Part shown: piece by piece, positions 1 through 6,082 of the stretch
Layout: every line of letters begins with the position of its first letter
Position numbering within the stretch: the first letter of the stretch is position 1
Assembly (NCBI GenBank): GCA_019594305.1
Contig: JAFDTZ010000076.1
Location: 1-10,560, forward strand
DNA: 10,560 bases
Direction of reading: 5' to 3'
Source of the DNA: Thermoplasmata archaeon
GTDB taxonomy: Archaea > Thermoplasmatota > Thermoplasmata > Halarchaeoplasmatales > Halarchaeoplasmataceae
Notes under the pieces: generated by a model
What the model was told of the DNA's origin: nothing
What the model saw: only the letters and a program-made list of their open reading frames with translations
Databases searched by the model: none
Position numbers and translations under genes: made by a program

Positions 1-1
1 G

Positions 2-1732
2 TATGGTGACCCACCCGAGATAACCTTGATAACGCCCAACGGAGGCGAAGAGTGGTATGGATATACCGAGGAGGACATCACTTGGACCACCACTCAAGGC
101 GAAGATCCCATAGGCCGTATTAGCATATGGTACAGCACGGATTCCGGTGGAAGATGGAATATCATCGTCCCTTACCTTGATGATTCAGGCAGTTACACAT
201 GGAATATACCGAACGTACACAGCACAGAAGCACTTGTCCGTATACGTGCAGTAGACGAGATAGGTAGATGGAGTGAAGATGTGAGTGACGACTTTTTTGA
301 GATGATCTCGGTACCTCCAGGACCTCCACAAAACCTTTCTGTGGTACATTATAGTGAATCCGTTGAAATACTGTTTGAAGATGATGTGGAAGAAGGAGAC
401 ATCGGATATACTACGGGCAAGTCCCATGACGACGCTAGCGAATGGGGTATACGAGATCACGGCTCATCCACGGGAGTCAACTCATGGGATTTTGGAGACG
501 GCCTCTTCAACAAACGTTCCGATGTGGGCATGTTAAGCTGGTCAATATCTCCTGAAATAACAATCCCCGAAAAAACAATCGAAGAATACGGTGTACTCTT
601 TACCTTCCAGCACTGGTATGACTGGGGTGATAACGGCCTCTACGATGCTGGGAATGTAAAGATATCTACAGATGGTATTGATGGTCCTTGGGAACTCATC
701 GTACCGGAAGAAGGGTACGATGGAGTTGTACCAACGGATTGGGAAAATCCCCTGGGCGGGCAGCAGGCCTGGGGCGGCGAATTGGATTGGACAACAGCCT
801 CTTTTGATCTTACAGATTATATCGGAGAGAATATTCACATCCGCTGGGACTCCGGTACAGAGTCCTGGGACGGTTTAAATGGTCCTGGTTGGCGTATCGA
901 TGACATGTACATGGAAGCTTTAATATTCCACGAAGACGGCGATAATGACAATCTCATCACATGGAATTCCAGTGCTTGCGAGGAGATAGGTGAAGTTAGT
1001 CATTACAACCTATATCGTTCGGAAGATCCCGGAGGTCCATGGGATAATAGCACCCATGTAGAGATTATACCTGCTGATGGTTCAGCGACTTACGATTTCG
1101 TCGATGTGGGCAAAGGTACTGACGACGATATATATTGGTGGTATCTCGTACGCTCGGTCGGAACCAACGGGCTTGAGGAGCAGAACACAAACGCTGTCCA
1201 GGAGCCTAGTGAGGCGATTACTTTTGACATACCACTCTATGCCGGTGGAGATGCCGACGGTTGGAATTTTGTATCCTTCAATATGATACCTACGGATACG
1301 TCGTTGGAAGCGATACTTGAGGACATAGATGGAAACTACGACAAGGTGACGTACTACGAAGCTTCGTCCGGAGAATGGAGTTCGTATGTTCCCGGAAGAG
1401 CCGAAAGGTACAATAATTTGGGTATGTGGACACACCGTATGGGTATCTGGATACATATGAACATAGACGACACCCTGGCTGTCGTGGGCACATCGCCTAC
1501 AAGCACGGATATAACATTGTATCCCGGTTGGACCATGGTAGGTCTACCCAGCGGATCCGCCGGCAACCACGGATTACCGGGAGAAGTCGATGTCATCGGT
1601 TATTTCGACTCGTCACAGACGTACAATTTGGCGTACGGATACAGTCCGAGTACCTTCGTGTTCGAGCCTGGGGAAGGCTACTGGATACACAATCCGACTG
1701 ATGTGTCCGTAGTCTGGACGATAGACTACTGA
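2..1732 (+). CDS. Secreted multidomain protein, C-terminal part (5' end outside window)
   Basis: The frame is open from the first bases of the window, so this is the last 576 residues of a longer protein. Reading order: a Kre9/KNH-like Ig domain with the typical TPNGGE.W and ITW motifs (nt 20-310); a PPGPPQNL segment that looks like the first strand of a fibronectin III domain (nt 314-340); a MAM-like, immune-inhibitor-A-style domain with VKISTDG, GGQQAWGG, FDLTDYIG and GWRIDDMYM motifs (nt 350-930); a fibronectin III core with NLITW and HYNLYRSE (nt 945-1210); and a C-terminal domain starting GGDADGWNFVSFN with PGWTMVGLPSG and PGEGYWI (nt 1216-1729). There is no membrane anchor or sorting signal at the C-terminus. 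No catalytic motif is visible, so an enzyme domain, if any, lies upstream. The likely role is an extracellular or cell-surface adhesin or the tail of a secreted hydrolase. The stop TGA is followed by a T-rich tract. Domain calls rest on motif recognition. Confidence 0.9.
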   Translation, partial: YGDPPEITLITPNGGEEWYGYTEEDITWTTTQGEDPIGRISIWYSTDSGGRWNIIVPYLDDSGSYTWNIPNVHSTEALVRIRAVDEIGRWSEDVSDDFFEMISVPPGPPQNLSVVHYSESVEILFEDDVEEGDIGYTTGKSHDDASEWGIRDHGSSTGVNSWDFGDGLFNKRSDVGMLSWSISPEITIPEKTIEEYGVLFTFQHWYDWGDNGLYDAGNVKISTDGIDGPWELIVPEEGYDGVVPTDWENPLGGQQAWGGELDWTTASFDLTDYIGENIHIRWDSGTESWDGLNGPGWRIDDMYMEALIFHEDGDNDNLITWNSSACEEIGEVSHYNLYRSEDPGGPWDNSTHVEIIPADGSATYDFVDVGKGTDDDIYWWYLVRSVGTNGLEEQNTNAVQEPSEAITFDIPLYAGGDADGWNFVSFNMIPTDTSLEAILEDIDGNYDKVTYYEASSGEWSSYVPGRAERYNNLGMWTHRMGIWIHMNIDDTLAVVGTSPTSTDITLYPGWTMVGLPSGSAGNHGLPGEVDVIGYFDSSQTYNLAYGYSPSTFVFEPGEGYWIHNPTDVSVVWTIDY

Positions 1733-1738
1733 ACTCAA

Positions 1739-1760
1739 ACTACTTTTTTTCTTATTTTTA
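1739..1760 (+). terminator. T-rich terminator candidate after the secreted protein
   Basis: A run of seven T followed by CTTATTTTTA starts about 10 bases after the stop codon of the secreted-protein gene. Archaeal RNA polymerase commonly terminates at such T-rich tracts on the coding strand. No strong hairpin directly precedes it. Confidence 0.5.
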
Positions 1761-1777
1761 TGACTTATTAATTTTAG

Positions 1778-1958
1778 GAAAAACGGATCTTACCAAAAGT
1801 TCTGTTGAACTTTTCGTCATATGTCAATTATGAAAAATAATTTGACGGACCAGACCAAAAATCCTAACGGATTTTTCGCTACCCGTTTTTCCTCGAAAAA
1901 CGGACCAAGAAGAATACTGGAGTATTCTCCTATACCGCCAAAGTGAATTTGACGGACC
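1778..1958. repeat. Repeats of the tRNA-Arg 3' end with interspersed hairpins
   Basis: On the plus strand ACGGACC, the complement of the tRNA-Arg 3' terminus, occurs at 1952-1958 (in the tRNA), 1900-1906 and 1845-1851, and as ACGGATC at 1783-1789. Spacings are 52, 55 and 62 bp. Two copies extend to the 13-mer AATTTGACGGACC (1946-1958 and 1839-1851). The other two share GAAAAACGGA.C (1895-1906 and 1778-1789), so the pair of types alternates. Perfect hairpins lie between them: 1911-1928 (8-bp stem), 1883-1903 (9 bp, 3-base loop), 1857-1876 (8 bp) and 1795-1814 (8 bp). A fifth, with one bulged base, lies at 1823-1846. No reading frame fits. The hairpins could act in transcription termination or 3' processing of the tRNA, or be remnants of a palindromic element family. 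Confidence 0.7.
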
Positions 1959-2026
1959 CATGGGGATTCGAACCCCAGTCCTCGGCTCCGAAGGCCGAAA
2001 GGATATCCAGACTACCCTATGGGCCC
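1953..2026 (-). tRNA. tRNA-Arg (anticodon TCG)
   Basis: Read on the minus strand, the acceptor stem GGGCCCA pairs with TGGGTCC (one G-T pair), and the discriminator base is G. The D arm GGGT...ATCC follows. The anticodon stem TCGGC/GCCGA encloses loop CTTCGGA, giving anticodon TCG for the Arg codon CGA. The T arm is TGGGG-TTCGAAT-CCCCA. CCA is not encoded, as is usual for many archaeal tRNAs. There is no intron. A TATA-like box on the minus strand at 2053-2066 would start transcription about 7 bases before the mature 5' end. The first ten bases of the gene recur upstream at 2080-2089. Confidence 0.95.
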
Positions 2027-2089
2027 GGAATGAACGAATGCACATAGGAATACATAAATATATATTGTTTTGGTAAGAGCCTATGGGCC
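2016..2089. repeat. Direct and inverted copies of the tRNA-Arg 5' end
   Basis: CCTATGGGCC (plus strand) occurs at 2016-2025, inside the tRNA-Arg 5' end, and again at 2080-2089, 64 bp away. Between them lies an inverted partial copy, CATAGG at 2043-2048, directly after the linker TGAACGAATG (2031-2040). The same linker, as TGAGCGAATG and TGAACGAAATG, follows the tRNA-Gln 5' end and one of its repeats. The tRNA-Arg TATA box falls inside this repeat unit. Confidence 0.65.
2053..2066 (-). promoter_or_regulatory. TATA-like box for tRNA-Arg
   Basis: The minus strand reads AATATATATTTATG here, centred about 33 bases upstream of the mature tRNA-Arg 5' end. That spacing fits an archaeal box A with a leader of a few bases. 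Confidence 0.55.
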
Positions 2090-2096
2090 AAAATAG

Positions 2097-2169
2097 TAGC
2101 CCCGGGCGGATTCGAACCGCCGTCGCGAGGACCAGAACCTCGCATGATTGACCGCTACACCACGGGGCT
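2097..2169 (-). tRNA. tRNA-Gln (anticodon CTG)
   Basis: Read on the minus strand, the acceptor stem AGCCCCG pairs with CGGGGCT, with discriminator A and no encoded CCA. The D arm contains GTGT...AGCGG. The anticodon stem CGAGG/CCTCG encloses loop TTCTGGT, giving anticodon CTG for the Gln codon CAG. The T arm is GGCGG-TTCGAAT-CCGCC. Length is 73 nt and there is no intron. No TATA-like box lies 25-40 bases upstream, where instead a hairpin repeat array begins. Transcription may start farther upstream, for example near a weak AT-rich box at 2361-2373, which would make the array part of the precursor. Confidence 0.95.
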
Positions 2170-2352
2170 TGAGCGAATGTGAGAGCTCCGTGGGAACGGG
2201 AATGTGTTCCCGTGCACCACGGGGCTTTTGGGTAACAAAACCCCTGAGTATTTGGAATTTTAACAGAAATTCCGAAACACTACGGGGCTATTGAACGAAA
2301 TGAGATAGTTCCGTAGCAAGTTGGAAATTTCTTTCCGACGAGATACGGGGTT
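2158..2352. repeat. Three-unit hairpin array built on the tRNA-Gln 5' end
   Basis: The complement of the tRNA-Gln start, CCACGGGGCT, occurs at 2160-2169 (the gene itself) and 2217-2226, as CTACGGGGCT at 2280-2289 and as ATACGGGGTT at 2343-2352. Spacings are 57, 63 and 63 bp. Each interval carries two hairpins. Unit 1: 2160-2169 with 2184-2193 (10 bp, one G-T) and 2196-2213 (7 bp, loop TGTG). Unit 2: 2221-2244 (8 bp with one bulge) and 2251-2277 (10 bp with one bulge). Unit 3: 2280-2291 with 2305-2316 (12 bp, two G-T) and 2320-2339 (8 bp, one G-T). Units 1 and 3 also share the loop motif TGARCGAA(A)TG. On the minus strand this lies immediately upstream of tRNA-Gln. No coding potential is seen. 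It could be a transcribed leader or a set of palindromic elements. Confidence 0.8.
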
Positions 2353-2384
2353 AGATTGAAGTAAAGTATTTTTTCTTATGAAAC

Positions 2385-2434
2385 TACGGATATCTGTCAT
2401 ATTTAAAAACATTATCCTTCGACATACGGATATC
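2385..2434. repeat. Two direct copies of TACGGATATC before the small membrane gene
   Basis: TACGGATATC occurs at 2385-2394 and 2425-2434, exactly 40 bp apart. Each is followed within 15 bases by an AT-rich box (ATATTTAAAA and ATTTATATAT). The second box is the likely promoter of the small membrane-protein gene. The repeats could be a regulator site or a promoter duplication. Confidence 0.45.
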
Positions 2435-2440
2435 AAACAG

Positions 2441-2450
2441 ATTTATATAT
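2441..2450 (+). promoter_or_regulatory. TATA-like box for the small membrane protein
   Basis: ATTTATATAT is centred about 32 bases before the ATG at 2478. This predicts a transcript with a very short leader. Confidence 0.5.
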
Positions 2451-2477
2451 TGGTACGGCATTATTGTGTTGATACAC

Positions 2478-2672
2478 ATGAAAAATGTAGAGGTAATCAT
2501 CATAATCTTGCTAGCGACAGGCTGTTCATTGTTTACTTGGCTGGCAATGAAAACAATGACGGGAGGTAACGGTTTTTTCGACAGCTTCATCACTGCATTG
2601 ATATTTCCCCCTATATTCGCCATCTTATTCTTATCTCTGAGATACTGGTTTAAACGAAGCAGGCACCGCTAA
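2478..2672 (+). CDS. Small two-helix membrane protein, unknown function
   Basis: This 64-residue product has two hydrophobic segments, around residues 4-25 (VEVIIIILLATGCSLFTWLAM) and 34-57 (a stretch rich in Phe, Ile and Leu), and a basic tail RYWFKRSRHR. Under the positive-inside rule both ends would lie in the cytoplasm. I chose the ATG at 2478. An in-frame GTG at 2466 would add MLIH and cannot be excluded. A TATA-like box at 2441-2450 precedes it at leaderless or short-leader distance, and queA follows after 32 bp from its own promoter. I do not recognise a family. A near-lipobox (ATGC at residues 13-16) is seen, but the segment around it is better read as a membrane helix. The separate promoter and clean membrane topology favour a real gene, though small size keeps confidence moderate. 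Confidence 0.6.
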   Translation: MKNVEVIIIILLATGCSLFTWLAMKTMTGGNGFFDSFITALIFPPIFAILFLSLRYWFKRSRHR

Positions 2673-2674
2673 AC

Positions 2675-2683
2675 TTTTTAATA
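2675..2683 (+). promoter_or_regulatory. TATA-like box for queA-tgt
   Basis: TTTTTAATA is centred 26 bases before the queA ATG at 2705, and no Shine-Dalgarno sequence precedes that ATG. This is the classic geometry of a leaderless archaeal transcript. Confidence 0.6.
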
Positions 2684-2704
2684 GGGCCAGATGATGGCTA
2701 TAAA

Positions 2705-3712
2705 ATGAAACTATCGAATTTCGATTACCATCTCGAAAGACATCGGATAGCCCAGAGGCCAATGCATCCTAGAGATAGTTCGAGATTGTTTTATCTAAAA
2801 AAGAATGAACATATACATTTAACATTTAATGATCTGCCCGATTTATTGAATGAAGGTGATGTTCTTGTTAGAAATGTATCAAAGGTTATCCCTGCCAGGG
2901 TGGAAGGGAAGAAAGAAACTGGCGGTCACGTAGAAATATTATTTTACCAACCACTAGATGGTGGATGGGAATGCCTGATTAAAGGCGCTAAAATAAAGGA
3001 AGGTATCAACCTTCTGGTGGATGGTGAAATTGCGAAAGTAAAAAAACGATTAGCCGGGGGCCGGTATGTAGTTGATTGTAAATCACCGATAAATTTGATG
3101 ATGTCTCACGGAAAGATGCCCACACCGCCGTACATCAAAAAGGAATTATCCTCTCCGGATGAATATCAAACGGTTTATGCGGTCAGAGAAGGTTCCATCG
3201 CTGCACCCACGGCCGGATTTCACTTTACTCCCGAACTACTGGAAAAAATATCCGGTAAAGGAGTTGACATACACGATATCACTCTTCATGTGGGCCCTGG
3301 AACCTTTTTGCCGGTTAGAACAGATGAGGTAGAAGGGCATGATATGGAAGAAGAATCTTTTGAGGTCAACGAAGAGACCGCTCAGGCGGTGACCTCGGCA
3401 AATGAAGAAGGCAGGAGAGTCATTTTTGTCGGAACAACAACCGTGAGGGCCATGGAATCTGTTTCCTCAAAAGGAAAAGTATCCTCTAGAAATGGTCGAA
3501 CGGATCTTTTCATATATCCAGGTTATGAGTTTCAATCCGGAATGGATATGTTACTGACTAATTTTCACTTGCCCAAGTCTACTCTTCTTATGCTGGTTAG
3601 TGCCTTTGGAGGCCGTGAGAGGATACTTTCAGCCTACAGGGAGGCAATAAAAAAAGAATACCGTTTTTACAGTTTCGGAGATGCTATGTTGATAGAGGGA
3701 TTACAATGTTGA
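2705..3712 (+). CDS. queA: S-adenosylmethionine:tRNA ribosyltransferase-isomerase (QueA)
   Basis: QueA transfers and isomerises the ribosyl part of S-adenosylmethionine onto preQ1 already placed in tRNA, making epoxyqueuosine at wobble position 34. The 335-residue product is full length for the family and carries its landmark motifs in order: start MKLSNFDYHL with RDSSRLF (24-29), AAPTAGFHFT (166-175), LHVGPGTFLPVR (194-205), VGTTTVRAMES (242-252), TNFHLPKSTLLMLV (285-298) and YRFYSFGDAML (319-329). The start is fixed by family alignment and by a TATA-like box 26 bp upstream. The stop codon overlaps the start of tgt by 7 bases, so the two are probably made together. QueA is a bacterial enzyme of queuosine synthesis. 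Finding it beside archaeal replication and secretion genes suggests transfer from bacteria. The family call is very secure, while activity in this host is inferred. Confidence 0.96.
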   Translation: MKLSNFDYHLERHRIAQRPMHPRDSSRLFYLKKNEHIHLTFNDLPDLLNEGDVLVRNVSKVIPARVEGKKETGGHVEILFYQPLDGGWECLIKGAKIKEGINLLVDGEIAKVKKRLAGGRYVVDCKSPINLMMSHGKMPTPPYIKKELSSPDEYQTVYAVREGSIAAPTAGFHFTPELLEKISGKGVDIHDITLHVGPGTFLPVRTDEVEGHDMEEESFEVNEETAQAVTSANEEGRRVIFVGTTTVRAMESVSSKGKVSSRNGRTDLFIYPGYEFQSGMDMLLTNFHLPKSTLLMLVSAFGGRERILSAYREAIKKEYRFYSFGDAMLIEGLQC

Positions 3713-4791
3713 ACTTCGAGCTGAAATGCACAGACGGCAACTCAAGGGCGGGCGAACTTTCGGTTGACGGACGTATCGCAAAGACGCCACTGTTTATGCC
3801 CGTGGCTACAAGGGGTGTTGTAAGGACTTTATTATCGGAGGATATTGAACAACTTGGGATACATGCTTTGATAACTAACGCGTATCATCTTCTGATGAGA
3901 CCCGGGGTGGAAGTTATCGAAAAAATGGGTGGTATTCACGACTTTATGAACTGGGATGGAATAATCTTTACGGATAGCGGTGGCTTCCAGATGATTCGAA
4001 AAGGGTTCGAGCAGGATATAACCGACGATAGAGTAAAATTCAAGTCGGAATACGACGGCAGTGTTTTCGAGCTCACCCCTCGAAAAAACATCGAACTACA
4101 GATGAGGTTAGGTGCAGACGTTGCCATGTGTCTTGATTATTGTCCGCCGCATCCCGCTGATAAAGAAACATTGTTGGCATCCGTTGAAAAAACCACACGA
4201 TGGGCTAAAGAATGTAGAACGAAAGATGGTGCTATCTTTGGAATATCACAAGGTGGTGTTGATCCCGCTCTAAGGGCGAAGAGTTGCACCGAGATAGCCG
4301 ATATCGACTTCCAGGGCAATGCGATAGGTGGTCTCTCTATCGGAGAACCTACCGACGACATGTATAGAATGCTCGAGATAGCCCACGATATATACCCGCC
4401 CAATTCTCCGAGATATCTGATGGGCCTTGGTTCACCCGTGGAAATGCTTGAATCCATAGGTAGAGGTATAGATCTCTTCGACAGTGCCTATCCTACTAGG
4501 AATGCAAGACACGGAACAATTTTTACACAATATGGACCTATAGATATAAGGAAAGCAAAATACCGGTGTGACAAATCGTCACTTGATGATGATTGTATAT
4601 GCCCAACCTGTAAAAGGTACAGTCGTGCATATATCAATCACCTCTGCCGAACTAAAGAGTTATCATGGATGCGTATGGTTACAATCCACAACCTCCATTT
4701 TATACTATCATTGATAAGAAACGCAAGGGTCGCGATAAACAGTGGAGATTTTAAAGATTTTAAAAACGACTTCGCAAAAAAATACGGATAA
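3706..4791 (+). CDS. tgt: Bacterial-type tRNA-guanine transglycosylase (Tgt)
   Basis: The enzyme swaps guanine for preQ1 at position 34 of GUN-anticodon tRNAs (Asp, Asn, His, Tyr). The 361 residues match the bacterial single-domain form and lack the C-terminal domains, including PUA, of archaeosine TGT. Visible key residues, with Zymomonas mobilis equivalents: D90 in TDSGG (D102), D144 and C146 in LDYC (D156, C158), Q182 in SQGG (Q203), I212 in GGLSIGEP (V233), nucleophile D259 in FDSAYPTRNAR (D280), and zinc ligands C297, C299, C302 and H328 (C318, C320, C323, H349). Eukaryotic queuine enzymes carry Gly at the I212 position, so a bulky residue there predicts preQ1 use. The start overlaps queA by 7 bases, with GAGGGAT just upstream as a possible ribosome site. 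It works directly before QueA in the same pathway. Confidence 0.96.
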   Translation: MLNFELKCTDGNSRAGELSVDGRIAKTPLFMPVATRGVVRTLLSEDIEQLGIHALITNAYHLLMRPGVEVIEKMGGIHDFMNWDGIIFTDSGGFQMIRKGFEQDITDDRVKFKSEYDGSVFELTPRKNIELQMRLGADVAMCLDYCPPHPADKETLLASVEKTTRWAKECRTKDGAIFGISQGGVDPALRAKSCTEIADIDFQGNAIGGLSIGEPTDDMYRMLEIAHDIYPPNSPRYLMGLGSPVEMLESIGRGIDLFDSAYPTRNARHGTIFTQYGPIDIRKAKYRCDKSSLDDDCICPTCKRYSRAYINHLCRTKELSWMRMVTIHNLHFILSLIRNARVAINSGDFKDFKNDFAKKYG

Positions 4792-4799
4792 ATATTTTA
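4790..4799 (+). promoter_or_regulatory. TATA-like box for the zinc-ribbon/TPR gene
   Basis: AAATATTTTA overlaps the end of tgt and is centred about 30 bases before the ATG at 4825. The intervening bases are a pyrimidine tract (CACCCTCCTCCTTTCTCCCT) with no ribosome site, which fits a leaderless transcript. Confidence 0.5.
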
Positions 4800-4824
4800 T
4801 CACCCTCCTCCTTTCTCCCTAACA

Positions 4825-6075
4825 ATGACTGCCATCTGCATTCGGTGTGGAAAGATAATAAGCGATGTTTACCTCATCTGTACCGAATGTGCGACAAATC
4901 TTTTTGGAGAAAACATATTTTGGATAGCCTCCAGTCCCATTATAGGAGAACCTGTGCTAGATAGGTACAGGGAGGATTCGGAACCAATCCTAACCATCGG
5001 AGAACGCCCCGGTAGCGAATTGGAATTCACAGCAGGTTTTACTACCATGGAAGAGGTCAAGAACTTATTTCTGAATGATGAAAAGGATATGGACGAAATA
5101 CAATCGGCACTTAACAAGATATTGGCAGAGCTGGGGATACCCAGGGATATAGATTTTAAAAAATATATATATTCGCCTAGTGATATAGATGTGTTTGCGG
5201 AAATATTCTATTCGTTAGAAGAGTTGAAAAAACAGGCGGGAGAATTCAAAGAGCTACCCGATCTCTACCTTCGTATTGCAAACTTGTTCTTTTACACCGC
5301 GGAATGTGCTGACATAAGTGCCTTCGAACCGGTCTTCAGACAAAAAGTGGTAAACGATCTATTGGATGAAAGTCAAATATGCTATCAAATCTCTATCTCT
5401 AATTCTGACGATGACTATGTACATTATAGAAATATGGGTTTTCTCTACTTACGTAGACGTGTTTATGATGAGTCAAAAAAACATTTTAGAAAAGCTATAG
5501 AGTTGAATGAAAAAGATGTTGAATCCTATATCGGCCTTGCCAGACTTCTAATCGAGGAGGAGGGCTATCCCAAGGCGGATAAAATTCTCGACAAGATTAT
5601 ATCTCTCGATCGTAACGACCCTCGTGTATGGTTCATAAAAGGTGAGCTGACTAGATTAAAGGGCCGCTGGGGTGGAGCTATACAGTTATACAACCAAACG
5701 TTAAAGAGGGATAAGAGTCACATCGATGCCGTTCTGATGAAAGGCCGGGTCCTGTTTAAGAGAGAAATGTTCGATGAGGCGAACATAATATTTAACCAGA
5801 TGATAAATGAAGATGATTCTGATCCGAGGGGATGGTATTGGAAGGGGATGACCATGCATTCTATGGGTAAGTGGGGTGGTGCACTCCAGTGTGTCAACGA
5901 AGCACTCTCAATTGATTCACAAATGGCGGACGCATGGAAGTTAAAAGGAGATATCCTGATGGAACGCAAGGTGTTTGAGGAGGCGAGATTAGCTTATAAC
6001 AACGCACTTGAGATAAAACCGAAATCCAAACTGGTCCAGGATAGAAAGAAAAAGTGCGAAGCACACTTGTACTAA
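4825..6075 (+). CDS. Zinc-ribbon protein with C-terminal TPR repeats
   Basis: The 416-residue product begins with a compact zinc ribbon (C5, C8, C19, C22; CIRCG...CTECA). A charged, mostly helical middle section without a recognised fold covers residues 60-195. About six tetratricopeptide repeats follow, at roughly 198-231, 232-265, 266-299, 300-333, 334-367 and 368-401. They show the usual W/Y, G, A and P spacing, for example VWFIKGELTRLKGRWGGAIQLYNQTLKRD. There is no signal peptide or membrane helix, so it should act in the cytoplasm. TPR arrays bind partner proteins, so a scaffold or adaptor role is likely, but no partner is indicated. It follows tgt by 33 bp with its own TATA-like box, so it is probably transcribed separately. 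It converges with sec61-beta, leaving 7 bp between stop codons. The precise function is unknown. Confidence 0.88.
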   Translation: MTAICIRCGKIISDVYLICTECATNLFGENIFWIASSPIIGEPVLDRYREDSEPILTIGERPGSELEFTAGFTTMEEVKNLFLNDEKDMDEIQSALNKILAELGIPRDIDFKKYIYSPSDIDVFAEIFYSLEELKKQAGEFKELPDLYLRIANLFFYTAECADISAFEPVFRQKVVNDLLDESQICYQISISNSDDDYVHYRNMGFLYLRRRVYDESKKHFRKAIELNEKDVESYIGLARLLIEEEGYPKADKILDKIISLDRNDPRVWFIKGELTRLKGRWGGAIQLYNQTLKRDKSHIDAVLMKGRVLFKREMFDEANIIFNQMINEDDSDPRGWYWKGMTMHSMGKWGGALQCVNEALSIDSQMADAWKLKGDILMERKVFEEARLAYNNALEIKPKSKLVQDRKKKCEAHLY

Positions 6076-6082
6076 ATAAAAA

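Noticed and set aside
1839..1958. attL/attR of an integrated element at tRNA-Arg
   Set aside because: The 13-bp direct repeat of the tRNA 3' end looks like an attachment core, but only about 107 bp separates the copies, no integrase is nearby, and further copies of the shorter word are present.
1824..2045. 73-codon minus-strand reading frame
   Set aside because: It runs straight through tRNA-Arg and the hairpin repeats and has no promoter or recognisable protein features.
1778..2352. CRISPR array
   Set aside because: The repeated words are only 7-13 bases, derive from the adjacent tRNA ends, and the intervals contain hairpins rather than unique spacers. No cas gene is present.
2478..2672. 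Lipoprotein signal (ATGC lipobox)
   Set aside because: The -3 position is Ala rather than Leu, Val or Ile, the hydrophobic stretch continues past the Cys, and a second membrane helix follows.
3706..4791. Archaeosine tRNA-guanine transglycosylase
   Set aside because: Length is 361 residues without a PUA domain, and the residue pattern (LDYC, GGLSIGEP, CICPTC) plus the queA partner match the bacterial preQ1 enzyme.
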